Source of the DNA: Candidula unifasciata
Lineage: Eukaryota > Mollusca > Gastropoda > Stylommatophora > Geomitridae
Reading direction: 5' to 3'
DNA length: 64,000 bases
Assembly: GCA_905116865.2 (NCBI GenBank)
Contig: CAJHNH020004713.1
Span: 124,001 to 188,000 of the forward strand
The notes under the pieces were generated by a model. The model had not been told where the DNA came from. It was given only the letters and a program-made list of their open reading frames with translations, and ran no database searches. The position numbers were made by a program, and so were the translations under genes. Positions 13,531 to 27,400 of this stretch are shown here, in pieces. Numbering within the stretch: position 1 is the first letter of the stretch; each line of letters begins with the position of its first letter.

Positions 13531-14100
13531 CACTTCAAAAGCTCAAACTTTCTTCTTCAAAAACCAAGAGTGTCTGTATACATGCATATCAAGTAATCAT
13601 GTGAGCTTGTGTCATCACTAAAAATTTAGGTCTTGTGTCAAAAACCAGATGTGCAAATAGAGTGAAAAAAGTCCTTTAAGGTTCTGTTAGCTCACCCCAA
13701 ACAAATGAAATCCCGGAATCCATGGGAATGTCCAGTATTCTAGGGGTTTTATGTGTTGGTTGTTTTCATCTTTTATTGTGTTGTTCTCAGTGTGTGGTCA
13801 TTTTCTTCTTCTTTTTTTTTTTTTTTTGCATCATCATTTTCAGTGTTTCTTTCATTCATCATCATCACCATGCCTTTTTGGAAGCGGTTCTGACTTCGTT
13901 ACTTTGTCATGAATTTCCTTGACCTGCCAGCATTGGTGCATGACAAGCAGAGTAGCATTGGGGTGAGGTAAAGAAAAGAATCTCATTTACTTATTTCTCA
14001 AGATGCTTAAAAGTTGCTATTCAGTTGTGTTCTATACATTTAATCACATACTTTCTCAGTTTATGCTTACCAGTGATTATATGTGCCACCTTAAATGTTG
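13530..14100. other. Unassigned stretch
   Basis: Only a T tract (13808-13827) and short unrelated open frames. Confidence 0.3.
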
Positions 14101-14104
14101 TTGC

Positions 14105-14360
14105 TCATCTTCCCATTCACCAGCTGTAAACTCTGGTGGAAAGTTCTGGTTGTTCATCCACTTCTGGACTTAAGCCTTGTTCCAGAACTTGAGTTTTGTG
14201 TGCACATCCGTTTTACAGATCAGATTTGTTTGTATACAGACTCTTGGTTCATTGTGTCTTATGCGCTCCAACTTCAAAGGATTCCCCCCACCACCAGTTA
14301 GTCGACTCCTATGATATGCTTGTTGGGGAGGCAGTAGGTTTGTTCTTGTCCCCCCCCCCA
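14105..14360 (-). mobile_element. Family-B repeat, reverse copy
   Basis: ccagctgtaaactctggtgg, aaagttctggttgttcatcc, cgttttacagatcaga and gttagtcgactcctatgata, followed by the reversed head (14330-14370) with a C run. Confidence 0.75.
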
Positions 14361-14599
14361 CAAGGGGGCCCGGAAGCTGCATGGAGAATTGTTGCATGAG
14401 ATAAGTCCCTCTTATGCTTTACCTGGGCCCATAAAGGAAACAGCTGAACAGATTTAAAGCCCAGAGCTTTAACATGGATTTTGTAAAAATTGCACTTGTG
14501 AACCAAACAGTGTAATTCTGAAATAAACACACAACTTTCTAAGCATATGGCATGCTCTAAATTACTAGGCCACAGAGAAAGAGTAAAAATACTCTCTTT

Positions 14600-14780
14600 T
14601 TTGAGGGGGACAGGGAGTTGTGCGGAACGCAATGGAGTAAGTACCGGCACCTTTTCTGAGCATATTTTAAGGCGGAAATTGTTAATACTGCCACCATATT
14701 TAGATACTCTGTGGTGAATTCTGGGACCTTTTTTTAAAAGACACTTTGTGGTAAGTACCGGCACCTTCTTATTTTTCAAG
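14600..14780 (+). repeat. Degraded tandem repeat of about 45-60 bp, block 2
   Basis: gtaagtaccggcaccttttc at 14640 and tgtggtaagtaccggcacct at 14747, with a diverged unit between; related to 9440-9600. Confidence 0.5.
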
Positions 14781-14999
14781 AAAAAATCCCTGGGAACACT
14801 GTATCACTCCAAGTTGTATTGTACGAGCAATTAAATAGGGTTGGATGAGTCTGGCTATTACATAGGATACAAAACTGTTACTACAAAATACAAGCAGTCT
14901 TGAACAAGCCTACGATTGGTGTGCTCTGACTTGCTTGATGACCTGTGCTTCATTAAAAGATAAAGTCAAAAGAAAAGGAAGTCCGTCTTTGAGGTAAAG

Positions 15000-15195
15000 T
15001 GGTCAAGACATATGTCTCTTGCTCCAGAGGTCATGGGTTTGTTTCATGGACACTTTGGTCGGTTCATGAGTGCTGTTTTTACAGAGGCCCCTGAGGGATC
15101 ATTGCTGGAGCTACAGCATTCAAGCTTTGTGTGATGCATTTGGCAAGCAGCTAACCGTTCTGCAGAGAGAAGCTGAGCCATAGTGTTATATTGTA
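15000..15195 (+). mobile_element. SINE-like family E
   Basis: Shares order and wording with 21295, 42340, 46680 and 48120: gaggtcatgggtttgtttca, cctgagggatcattgctgga, tttgtgtgatgcatttggca and ttctgcagagagaagctgag. Confidence 0.6.
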
Positions 15196-15469
15196 CTATA
15201 GAGAGGCACAGGAGTGACCCCTCATGGCAGATGGCAAGTGTGTGACTAGCAAGACCTGTCCATGTTAAGAAAAGTCTTTCACAGTTAGAGCATATGATTT
15301 GAGGGCCATTGTTGCCACCGCATATATTAGTGTGATTCTCAGACGCTCAACCTTTCTTGAATAAATTTATTCTTATGCTCATCTTTATTTTTTCCCGTTC
15401 ATTTAAAACCTGTGGCATTTCTTTTTCTTTCCGTGAATCTACCTCAGTTGAAAAAAAAAGTAAAATAAA

Positions 15470-15725
15470 TGACCCTTTTTCATGCCTTTAGGCGTGAAGG
15501 GCATATAGTGCTAGACATATTTTATAGACCGATCGGCATAAGATAGGTGATGTGGTCAGCATCATGCCGGCCGCCTTTACTTCCCGGGACTGCACCCGGT
15601 ACCCACTCAAAGCTGGGTCGACCTGGGAGCCAAAGTCATTTTATTTTTCAAAGTCCGGCTCCGCCAGGGAGCAAACCTCCGACCTTCCAATCCGTAGGTG
15701 GGCATCTAGCCGCTTCGCCAAGGCA
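15470..15725 (-). mobile_element. SINE family A, full-length copy
   Basis: Read on the - strand it starts with a tRNA-like head (aagcggctagatgcccacct then ggaaggtcgg) and ends with cggtctataaaatatg. The middle has ggtcgacccagctttgagtg and gtaaaggcggccggcatgat. Confidence 0.8.
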
Positions 15726-15954
15726 ACCAATCTACCTCAATACCTATGTCAGTCATGTCCAGCTTGCACACATCTTTATATCGTAGGAGAGGCTTACCAC
15801 GACATCTTCTAAACAAAGTAGTAATCATCCTAAAATCTCAGACGAGCATATGAGATTCCTTTAGTATTATTTGAAAATATTATTAAGTATATTGTTGGTT
15901 TCTATAGATCCAGTGCATACCAAGGCCTCAGGACTTCAGTCATAAACTTGGATT

Positions 15955-16408
15955 ATGGATGTGAGTGGAGGAGGGGCAACAACTGCAGGTGGGCAGGGGC
16001 AGAGCTATACTTTGTCTTCAGTACCATCAGGCTCACAGCAAATCCACGTGTTATCACCAGGAGTGTCCAGTTTACAGATGTCCAGCAACACTGCCCAGTC
16101 CAGCGTACACATAACACCTGACTGTTCAGGGTCAGCTCTGTCAGCCTTAAGAACTAGCTCCCAATTTATGGCTTCATCATCTTCTGTGCTGTCAGTTCCC
16201 ATAAACTCTGTGAACCTGGCCATCCCAACCCAGAGTCATCAGCGTCATGTTGATGATCACAGCAGCTTGGGTGTATATGGAATTCCATCGCCCACTACAT
16301 CACCCAGTCAGATCCCCCTTACATCGTCAAGCAGGGCATTAGCCAGCCAAGGGGATGTACCTACAACCACAACTCATGGACAAGGAAGCAAAGGCGGCAG
16401 CGCTTATG
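15955..16408 (+). CDS. E78: E78 coding exon 1 (A/B region)
   Basis: Encodes residues 1-151 plus the first base of codon 152. ATG at 15955 is preceded in frame by TAA at 15943-15945. The exon probably begins at 15908, after the acceptor tttctatag, giving a 47-nt 5' UTR piece and implying at least one upstream non-coding exon. The composition is rich in Ser, Thr, Gln and Gly (for example [20 protein letters not shown]), as usual for a disordered activation region. The donor is atg|gtaagt at 16409 and leaves phase 1. The downstream open frame from 16409 is pyrimidine-rich intron, not coding. Confidence 0.85.
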
Positions 16409-19400
16409 GTAAGTTGTATACTACTACTACTTCTTCTTTTCTCCTTCTCTCTTTTATCCTCCTCCTACTCCTCCCTCTTCTGCTTCTTCTCCTTCTTCTT
16501 CCTCTGCTTCTTCTTCATCACCTTCCTCTTCATCGCCTTCTTCTCCTCCTCTTCTTCTTCTTCTTTTAAGGTTGCTCTTGATGCCATTGTTCCATATTTG
16601 GCGTAGTCTTTCCCTTGCTATTTTTTAATTGCAGAATTAGTTGTATGTTTAATCTTCATCATCAAAGAGGATGCAAGAACAGGTTTCACAATCTATTCCT
16701 TATCATCATCTTCCCCTTTTAACATCAGGCATCGGGAGAAGGAATAGTGGGTGGTTCAGTGTTAGATGTTGACTATTGTCTCTTGTGAACATATTATGAG
16801 AAGGATTGAACTCGAGGACCTGGTAACAATTGGTAGGTTTGTTAGAAAGAGAGCAAGAGGTAGGCACAGAGATTAAATACCTGGATGGTCTGGCCAGGTG
16901 AAAAACATTGAACTGATTCTGGTGATCGTATGAAATGGTGAAACATGACAGCCTACATTTACTTGCACTGCACATGATGATGTCTCATCTCATGTGAATG
17001 TATGTCTTTAATTTCATCAGTCATTCTTCTTCTTGAGTTCCTGCTTGCTGTTGTATTAGATCATCTTAGGTGTAGCACTTGAGCAGACAGTTAAGCTGTT
17101 GCATTCTGACAAAATGTCCAGCCCATTTAGTCCAGTTTCTGAATGTATTTGGCCTAAAGACACAGTCAAGGCCTAGAATATTTCGGTTACACAGAAGGAT
17201 TTCTTCTGCTTCACTTAATAGATTTATACTACACAGAAGGATTTCTTCTGCTTCACTTAATAGATTTATACTACCTGAAACTCATTTTACGTCCCTGCAT
17301 TTAATGTAAATTACTGTTTATGTATGTTTATGATGGTTAAAATCTGTACTGTAAATCACAAATTCTTTCTGTTTTGTGTGTGTTCATTTTAATTCAGCTG
17401 TTAACTCTTCCCAAATCGTCACAAGTAAAAAGGTTAAATTTTCAATTGCCATTATGGCTATAGCGTTTAATTTAACAGTCACATTGGCAGCCAGATTAGT
17501 GGTGCTTAGTGACACTATCACGTATTTGTGTTGAAAAGGGAAAGCATTTTTCGGTTAAATTTTGCACTATAAAAATTTCTGGGTTGTGAGTTTATTTCAC
17601 GGCTGTGTTATTTGGTTTATATGTGCAATTTTACAAAGATCCATGAGGTCATCGTCGGAACTGCAGTACCCCTCATTAGTCGCCTTGCACGGCATGAATG
17701 TTGGAGGGAAAAAAGCAGTGGGTCTTCTCTTTTGTGCCTTCCCTGGAACCCACATGAGGGACCTGGTGCATTGAACATTCTATGTAGCCCCCATAACGTC
17801 ATGGGGTCACTGAGTTATTAGGGAGTTTATCTGGTCGTTCCATTTCTGGCGATCAGAGTGTCTGTACACATTGTTTTTGTATCTAAGGGTCATCGAATGC
17901 CAGATTTCGGGTTAAGTCAGTCTTACCCTGCCTTTCCCCATCTTTTACTGAGCCCTGCAGTATGATTTTGGAAAGAACTGTTAGTCTTATTATACTTGCT
18001 TAGTCGCTCCTCTCCTACTTTGGAGTGTAGAGGTTTGCCAGAGAGATCGCCAGACGTCTCTATGAGCAGTTTTCTTTCTGGCTTTGTTCATTCCAGTCCT
18101 CTGTCAGTGTGGGACTGTCGGGGATCTTGTGGTCTTATTATAGCTCAGTGTGGGACTGTCGGGGATCTTGTGGTCTCATTATAGCTCAGTGTGGGGCTGT
18201 CGGGGATCGTGTGGTCTCATTATAGCTCAGTGTGGGACTGTCGGGGATTTTGTGGTCTCATTATAGCTCAGTGTGGGACTGTCGGATTTTGTGGTCTTAT
18301 TATAGCTGGCTTATTTGTGTGGAAACTGTTGGTTCCTCGCCTCTCAGACATTTGAATTCTGACTTCAGTGGTAATGCCGATCCTATCTATGTTGACCAGG
18401 CACCCCCCGCCTCCCACCTCACACCACCACCCTTTCAGTAGGGAACCGATTTCTAGAATGACAATGGAGAGATGTAGACAAGTCTTGGTCAGTGTGATTA
18501 CTGGTTCTGATGAACATCCACCACATCTGCATCCCGTCTTGGCTGTCTGTTCACGGCTGTTAACAGTGATTTGTGAAAGCTGCTGTCGTGTAGCGGCAAG
18601 ATGCTCACCTCGGGCTGTAAGTTCAATACTGCATCGAGCTAAATCTAACACACAAAACAACATGTGACTGTAGCTCCCAGGTTGACCTTATGTAGCATTG
18701 GTACCAGGTAAAGTCTTGGGACATAAAGGTCGATTGTGTGATGTTGACCCCATCACCCACGGAGTGATGACTGGTCTATAAAATATTGCTGTAGCCAATA
18801 TACCCAATACGCCTAAGAGTCTTTTACGTTACTGAAGAGAATTCATAGCTACAGTGTATTGGGTAATGAGTTGGTGAACTTCACAGTGTACCATGCTGAT
18901 TTTCTTTATATATACTGATCTATTTTTTGCTCTTGCCTGGTCTGCAAGCAGACAGACATTGATCATTATATATACACAGAGCCGCTTTCAAAGCTAGTTG
19001 CCATGTCTGTTTGACATTCATTGAGGCTTATGTGAGCACATCCTTGTTCAGAGGTGTTTCCTTCGAATTCGGAGTGCATCTTCTTGGGAGGCCAGCAGCC
19101 AACAGTCTATATACAAATAAGCCAGACAAATGAAATGGGTGTGCAGGCGAAAACTCAAGTTCTCAGACAAGACCTACGTCCAGAAATGGACGAGAACCTT
19201 CCGCCGAGGTTTACAGCCGGTTAACGCCAAGAAGAAGAAGAAGACAATGCATACTAGACCAGTGGCTCTCAAACTTCCTAACTCGGCGCCCCTGAACTAA
19301 CTGCCACTTAATAAGCATGTAGTAAACTGCGAATCATTAAGCAAAGGATCCTCAGTCAGTCACGTCTTCAGGCGTATTGGGCATGTATGCTAGACCTATA

Positions 19401-22400
19401 TTTTATAGACCGATCGGCACTCGGTGAGTGATGTGGCAACATCTCGTCGGTCGCCTTTACTTCCTAGGACTTTACCTGGTACCCCTCAAGGCTGGGTCGA
19501 TTTGGGAGCAAAAGTCATTTTTGAAAAAAAGGGTCAGCTCCGCCAGGACCCGAACCCACGACCTTCCGATCCGCAGGCGATCGTCTAGCCGCTACGCCAC
19601 GGCGGCTCCCCGCAGATTGTTAAGGGTTTGCGGAAATGGGATGTGTTGGAGGAAAGGCTTCGATATCGCAGCCTAACAGTAACCCACAACGTAACGTGCA
19701 ACTGCATGCTAGAGGGCGATCTCTGAAAGGGGAAGAAGAAAACCTGGGGGTGGGGCGCAAGGGAAAGATGGTTGGAAATAGACCCTAGGGGAGAACAGCG
19801 CCTGCCACCAGAAAACAGTCTAGAATTAGGGCCGCCTTTTTCATTGGCACTGGCCCGGGGTCCCACCCTTCGTAATTTATGCACAGATCAGATTGTGTGA
19901 CACACATTTCTGATCACCCGCCCTAACCAGAGGCGCTGACACAAAGAAAAAACATATCGGAAGATACCGAGCCCGTAACAATAATAAAGTAAAGTAAAGG
20001 ACCATTTTCCACGCCATCAGGCATATAGGGCTAGACCTATATTTTTAAAAACCAATCGGCACAAGATGAATGATGTGGTCAGCATCACGCCGACCGCCTT
20101 TACTTTCCAGGGACTGCACCCGGTACCCACTCAAGGCTGGGTCGACCTGGGAGTCAAGGTCATTTTTGAAAAAAGTCCGGCTTCGCCTGGGAGCGAACCC
20201 ACGACCTTCTGATCCGCGACGAGCGTTTAGCCGCTTGGCCACGGTGACTCCTTAACAATAATATGCGGAGTCAAAAAGATTTAATACATGTTTAAAATAT
20301 TACGAAATGTATAAACCTATAAACCCATACTTGCATAGAGCTACTTCTAGACATTTTGGGGGAAGGGGAGTTAGCCCCACCTCACCCTTTCTTTAAACAT
20401 TTTCTGTGAGTTAGGCCCCCCCCCCCCACTACAAATTTTTTTTTTTGGGGGGAGGGGGGTGGTTGCCTGACTGAGCCTGGGCCTTCAGTGTTACATACAA
20501 CCTGATCATTCTCGTCTCCCACTAACTCGACACTTTTGTTGTCTTCTTCAAATACTAGTTATGTTTTTTAAGAGCGGTGCTCATGTTTGCATTATCCAAT
20601 CGTTTGTATTGATTGATTACACTTTGCTTTGCATCATGTTATTTTGGTGAGTGCGAAAAACACTGGTTTTGCTGCGGATACCAATAAATATAAGTTTATT
20701 TTATCAACATTTGTAAATTCATGCGAGTGTTTGTGTAATCACCGCCTTGTGTCAGAGAAAACACAAGAGGAGGTTTAGGTTATGACGTTCTTACTTCATT
20801 AAATATCGGGCAACTCACCACGCGTTTGTTGATTTCAGCTTGTATACTCTTTTGGGGGAACTGCGTCGTGCGATGATCAAGCTATTTTTTGGGGCTTTTC
20901 TGAAGGAACTCTGTGGTGCAGGGATCAATCCAGTTTTCTGGGGCTTTTCTGGAGGAACTTCATGCCGCAGGGATCGGTGCTTTCTTAATATCCCTAAACA
21001 GGGGAAATCCACAGGTAATGGGACAGTGATATTTCAGGGGATGGTAGATAGGCTGCACGCATTCGTAGGTCCTAGGTTGCACTCTCTCGTAGGACGTAAG
21101 TGGGTTGATATTAAGGCCAGTTCTAGAATGTTTTGGGGTCGTTAGAAGCATCAGAAAGCCAGGAAACCCAGTCTTACCACCCTGTAAAATGTTGGTCTGT
21201 CCTGTGACGACATCTGGGGTCGGATATTACGAAAGAACACAGGGATCAAGCCAGTTTTCTTGGATGTCTATGGGGAACTCCGTGGTAAAGTGATCAAACC
21301 AGTCTTCTTAGGCTCTGGAGGTCGTGGGTTCGTCTTCTGGATGGTGTCGTTTGGATCACGTCCACAGTTTTATGCAGATCCCATGGGATCGCCACTGAAG
21401 CTGCGGAGCTCATACTGTGCTAGACGTTCGGCGGACAGATGCCAAGCAGTGTGGGATAAAGAGCAGGTGAGATCTAGTCGGCCCTGTTGAATTTAAAGCC
21501 TTGTTATTGATTGTGTGAAACACACAGACACTGGCAGAAATTATCTTGAGGTATCGAAAGTCGGCAGCTTTAACAAGCAAGTCAAAAATGCAGTTAATTA
21601 ATAAAGATTTCATGAAGTCGGGGTATGTTGAGCCAAAAGGCGCTGATATCACCATAAGCTACAAACCATGCTAGCCCCAATTTTAAGGATCAAAACAAAG
21701 AGATGTGAAAAGTCGACTAAATAAGCGTGTTCTTAGAGATGGAATGCATTTGCCCGAGAGGCGAGGAGCCAACAGTCTGCCTACAAGTAAGCCAGATCTG
21801 TAAAACAGATCTACACACACAACTTAAGTTCTCGAACAAGATTAAAATCCAGAAGTTGTCGAGCAACCAGAATTTTCCTCCAGAGCTTAAAGCCGGTGAA
21901 GGCGAAGAAGTTTTCGTGTCAAGGTACGCAGCAATCAAGCTGCTAGACTTGCAGGTGGAGTTACTGTGGAGGGTGAACCAGCCATGGACCTTGCTCACAC
22001 ATTTTTTGTTTAATATCCAGAAACCATGAGTTGTTAAATGTTAACCCTTTGGCTTGGTACTATGGATATCGCAACCCTTCGGCCTTAATTCCATGATAGA
22101 TACCGTAAATCTGGGAGAAATGTGGCTTTCCTGCCTACTCTCAGGCGTGAACCCGGACCACAAGGAGTTCGTCACTCTGTTGCCACGAAGTCGGGTTTAA
22201 CCAGCTACGCTAGCGAGCCGGGCTGCTCACATACAGTAATTAATGCTTTATCGCCGTGTGGGTTTCGGGGCTCTCTTGTAGGGAAAACAAGAATAAACCC
22301 ACTGCCTATCCAAAAGCTTGTCCTAAGAGTCGACTTATTGTGAGCTTTCTTATAAGTCGCAGTGCATCTTCCTTAGATTTAAAAAAAAAAAACAGTCTGC

Positions 22401-24427
22401 ATACAGATAAATCAGACTTGTAAAACTGATGCACGCAAAACACTCATGTTCTGACGCAGGACTGCAGTCCAGAAGTGGACGAACAACCAGAACTTTCCGC
22501 CAGAGTTGACAGCTGGTGAACGTGAAGAAGAAGACTAATACTTTTCACTTACGAGACGTAAGACATGTGTGATAACCAAGGGATGACTGAGTCAGCAGCC
22601 ACGACCAGATTGCAAGAACAGCAAGTTTAAAAGGGCATTGGCAGACGAGAGCACTGTGCAGGAAGCCGAAGAACGAGACACCAGCACCGGCACCACACTG
22701 ATGTCGTCAGTCACCACAGGCTTGAGGAGGGGAGTCCGAGCACTTGTGTCCCTATAAGTCCATGTGCAGTCTTCTTCTTCTTCTTCTTCTTCGATCCTTC
22801 TGTCAGAAAACTTATATCAGGAGGCCGGTAGCCTTTATGAAAGCTATCGTGCAATCCATATCCTGTCGTGTACCATACAGTTTTGTCTTCATTGTGGTTG
22901 GAACAGGCCAGATTGCGTCTCTGTTGTCAGCATACAGTTGACAGTGTAGGAGCACATTCTCAGCATTTTCGGGTGCCACGCTGCAGGGACACGTCTCTAT
23001 ATTTTCTACACCGAAAAATTTTGAACATATGTTGACGAAATCTGTTGTGCCCAGTCCTTAGTCTGAATATAATGCACTGTCCCTCTCTAGAGAGGCGATG
23101 AAGTGAGTCTTGGGGAGAAAATCTGGTGTGGGTATCCAGCTACCTTTCTTGGATACTAGATTGTTTTAATGTTTTCATCTCTTGGTGGGTTAAGTCGCTA
23201 TTTGGTTGTACCATGTCACTGCTGCTTCTGGCCAATCTGTCCGCTATTTCATTGCCTTCCAAGCCACAGTGACCTGGAATCCATCCAGTGAGTATGTTCT
23301 ATATCAAGTAACTAACCTGTTTTAAGTGCTCCCTCTTTCTCTTTTTCTGACTTCCGCCTTCTCCCTCTTCTCCATTGGTACTCTGAAAAATGAGTGCTTA
23401 GAAGGGCCGAATGTCAGACGGGCCTGCGTGCCCAATTTGTAACCCTTTGAAAATAAAGTTTGTTCGTTCGTTTGTTCTCCACAGCACCCAGTTACTGTTT
23501 TTTTTAAACTTTTTTATTAGTTCATTACAAGCGACGAGGACCACTTTCTTTTATTCGTCTTGAACCCATAGTTGTGTTGTGTGAGTCTGTAGGTGACTTA
23601 AAGCCCTACTACGGGCCACTGCCATCTTTAGCTATAACTCCATCCAAAAAGTCACGTGATTTAGTTAGATGGCGTAATCTAGAGTTGGCGGTGTACGGGC
23701 CCAGACGGATCTAGGACAGGGCTATTTAACTGGCAGCCCGCGGAAGCCTGGTAAATGGCCCGGAGATCATTGGCAATTGTAATTTTTGTAATAATCATTC
23801 TATGCTGCACCTCGAGCTCCCGGCCCGTGGTGATCATTTTGATGCGTGTGGCCCTTGAGTAAACTTAGTTAGTTGAGGTTTGAACAATGGATCATCATCA
23901 ATGCACACGGGTAGTAACCCATAAGTGCTCCATTATTCTTCTAACTCAAATCTTAGTCCGAAGAAGCTCCGCACAGTGCACAGGCTCTGTAGAACCGGCG
24001 AGGATCCTGAAATTCATTCGGTAGATTTTTAACTCCAAATTTTGCCCGGGCAGCGCTGTTAAGCTACTTTTTTTTTCGAATTCCAACTGTCAGTAGATTT
24101 TTTACGTGCACACGGGCGTCCGATCCCACTACCCAGAGACCAGTGGGAATCTAGAAGTACTTGTCCACGTGACAAAATCCTAGCCCGTACCGGGGATTGA
24201 ACCCGGAACCTCAAGCACTCGAGGTGGAACACCATGTCCCGAGACCACACAGCCCCCTACTTAGTTGAATAGCCCTTATCTAGGACAGTGAGGCAGTGAC
24301 GGTGAGGGAAGGGAACAATGTGTGTAGGTAAGGGGCCCAGTTACTAGTGAGGCAAGCAAATCTGCTCTCCACACTCTCCTTCAGTTTTGACTTTACCTTG
24401 AAACCGCTCCTCTGTCTTTATCCCACC

Positions 24428-24490
<63 letters not shown>

Positions 24491-27400
24491 AGTCCCTTCT
24501 CTCTTTTTGTCCCCACTTTAACCTGCTGTCTCCCCTCTCATTTTCTCCTTCCCGTCTCCTCCCCACCGCCCAGTGACTAGTGTGGAAATCAAATCCGTCC
24601 TTGTGTTGCCGCTGTTCGCCGTAGAACTTGACCCATTTCTTTTTTACGTTGAAATATGTAACTGGGTCACACCGTGTACTAGGGCCTGCTTTTGTTCCCC
24701 CTTTTCTGTGTAGTGGTGTGGGAGGTGTGTGGGTGTGTGTGTGAGGGCGAAAACGTGAACTTGTCCTCATTCCCGGTGTTATGATCGCTGTCCTGGCTGT
24801 ATTTCAAAATGGTAACCTGGAGTGTTCATAGACAAATGGAAATGTGTTGGGGTTAAAAAGTTGCGTGCACCAACTTGTGATACCATGGGGCCGGATGGGA
24901 AAGGGGGGGGGGCCTCAAATGTCTGTAATGTTGAGACGCTGCTTTGACAGACTGTATTTTTTTTAATTAATGCATTTATTAATTACACACGGCTCCCAGG
25001 TCTTTAAAAAAAAGTTAGTTGCGTTTCCTTTACAGGACGTTGCAGAACCAACCCTAACAGCCCCTGGCTGTTGTGTGGTTTCTCTTGGCAAATTTACGTC
25101 CAGTAGTTTGCCATTGCATCTGGACGGTCGGCTTTCTTGATATATCTGTCGAAACCAACGCAAGGCGCATTGCCCGCAACTGGGATCGAACTCGGCATTT
25201 CGAAGCGAAGTGATCGCATCGACTTAGCCACAGAGCCGACACTCCCAGGTCTATCTAGCCTTAAATGAGTACCACGTCGTAAAGTAAAGCCAGCCAACGT
25301 GATGTTAACTACATCACATCACCTACGGAGTTCCGATTGGTCTGTCAAATATATATCTAGCCCTATTTGTCCAGTATCCCTGAAGGATAGTAATATCCTT
25401 ACGTCCTTTTTAGGATGTAATTTTTTGTTATTTGAAGCCCCACTCTGGCTTTTGCCAGGGGCCGCAATATAGGCAGGCCATAAATATGGCCAATTGTCTG
25501 AACGCGGTGTCTGGGACCTCTCCACGGTGATCCTCATCCACATGGTGGAGATTTGTGTCATCGGGTGTTTGTCGCTTGTGTGATGTCCTGGTGGGGTAGA
25601 AAGTCAGTCAGTCAGTTATTCCTGAAGGTTTGGAGAAGGATCCTTTACCTTTTGTGAAATATTTTTTTTACTTTCACATTTTAACTAATTAAAAAAAAAA
25701 ACTTTTCTTCTTCTTCTTGCCCTTGCTGGGGCGGCTGGAACGCTGCGTTTATTGTTTACGTTAAGGCTGTCATTTTCAGCTCAGACCATCAAATCAGGAA
25801 ACTCTTTATTAATTAAGATATACGTGTTATCCCTTAGAAATGGGACCTTTTATTGTTTACGTTTAGGCTGTCATTTTCAGCTCAGACCATCAAATCAGCA
25901 AACTCTTTATTAATTAAGACATACGTGTTATCCCTTAGAATGGAACCCTGGAAGAGCCCACACGATGAATACTCATTGACTGGTTTAAGTTGTGATGCTA
26001 CTGTGGGTTTTGAAACCATAAGACCATAGGCTGTTGCCTATTTAGCATATAGGGTAAATCCGGCCCTAGATGCTGTAGCTGATCCTCAGTTGTCATCATC
26101 CTCATCATCATCAGTCAGTGTACTCGTCGCTCTTGTCACGGTAGAAGTAAGTCAAGATACCTTTTTTACGCATTAGGCACATCGGGCATGTGGGAAGAGC
26201 ACCCATATTTTTACAGACCAATCGGCACTAGGTGGGTAATGTGGTCAGCATTGCGCCGGCCGTCTTTACTTTCCCAGGACTTACATCCTGGTACCCATTT
26301 AAGGCTGGGTCGACCTGCGACGCTTCATACCATGATAAAAATCCACGTAGTCTTGTCACTGTACACAATGGAAAGTCTCTTTCTAGCCGGTTATATTATG
26401 TTATGACAATCGACATCTTTGCACATTGGGCATCCCCATGCGTGCTCAGTCCTCCGATGCAGCAGCCACTCCAATGTATCTCTGCTAATTGTTCCCATGA
26501 GGAGTTAGATATAGTATCTCCTGTCTTTACCTCGGAGACGACATTGACGTGCTTCACTAAGCTTAACTACTCGGTCACGCAGTCGTATTAGCGTATGAAA
26601 CTCGTCAATACCCCCAACCTACTCAGCGTTGATGATATCGGCTTGTCCATGCTTCTCCCGTTTGTTTTAGTGCATTACTTGCCAGCTGGTCAGCTCTTTC
26701 ATTATCATTGACTCCTGGATCTACCCAGGTGTGTAGATCCAGATGATAGAGGTTAAGTGCGTCTTTCGAATGCTTTCTGCCCATTCGAAACTTAGACCCT
26801 CTGTAGCGATTTTCTGAAGCATGTTCATAGAGTCTGAAACTACTACCACATGTGTAGTGACTTGTGCTGCTATCCATGCGAATGTTCTAAAAGCAGCGGT
26901 TGTCTCCATGGTCATGTTTGATATGGTTGCCTGGTAAGCGCCGCTATCCTCTTATTTTTTTTTCCTTATCCTTTGTGCTGTGTATGCCCATGCTGATCTT
27001 GACCCGCGCTTAACAGAACCATCTGTGTAAATGACGTCCTTTTCTGGGCTCTTTTTCTTGGCTGATCAGTGCCCTAATCTCGGCGTCTACGGTGGCGGGT
27101 ATCTGACTATTGCAGTACCTTCTCAGTGTTATGACAACTTTAGAGAGGTCGTACATGTCTACAGATGTATCCAACCATTCTTTTCTGTGACTGATCTCGT
27201 CTAGGTCACATACTTCCTGGATTATATTTTCTGCCCCAGCCATCCACGAGGAGCTTTTTTTTTTTTAGACGCATCTCTTTTTATCATTAATTGCGTTGTG
27301 CAGTGGGTGGTTGATGCCTGCTGATACTTACATGTACGCTTTCACCTGTGCCACTTTGCGTCTGGTGGCCATCGTTGATGTGCCCAGGACGTACCGCATG

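Noticed and set aside
16409..16569. Leu-rich C-terminal extension of the E78 exon 1 frame
   Set aside because: It is a read-through of the pyrimidine tract after a strong donor (gtaagt).
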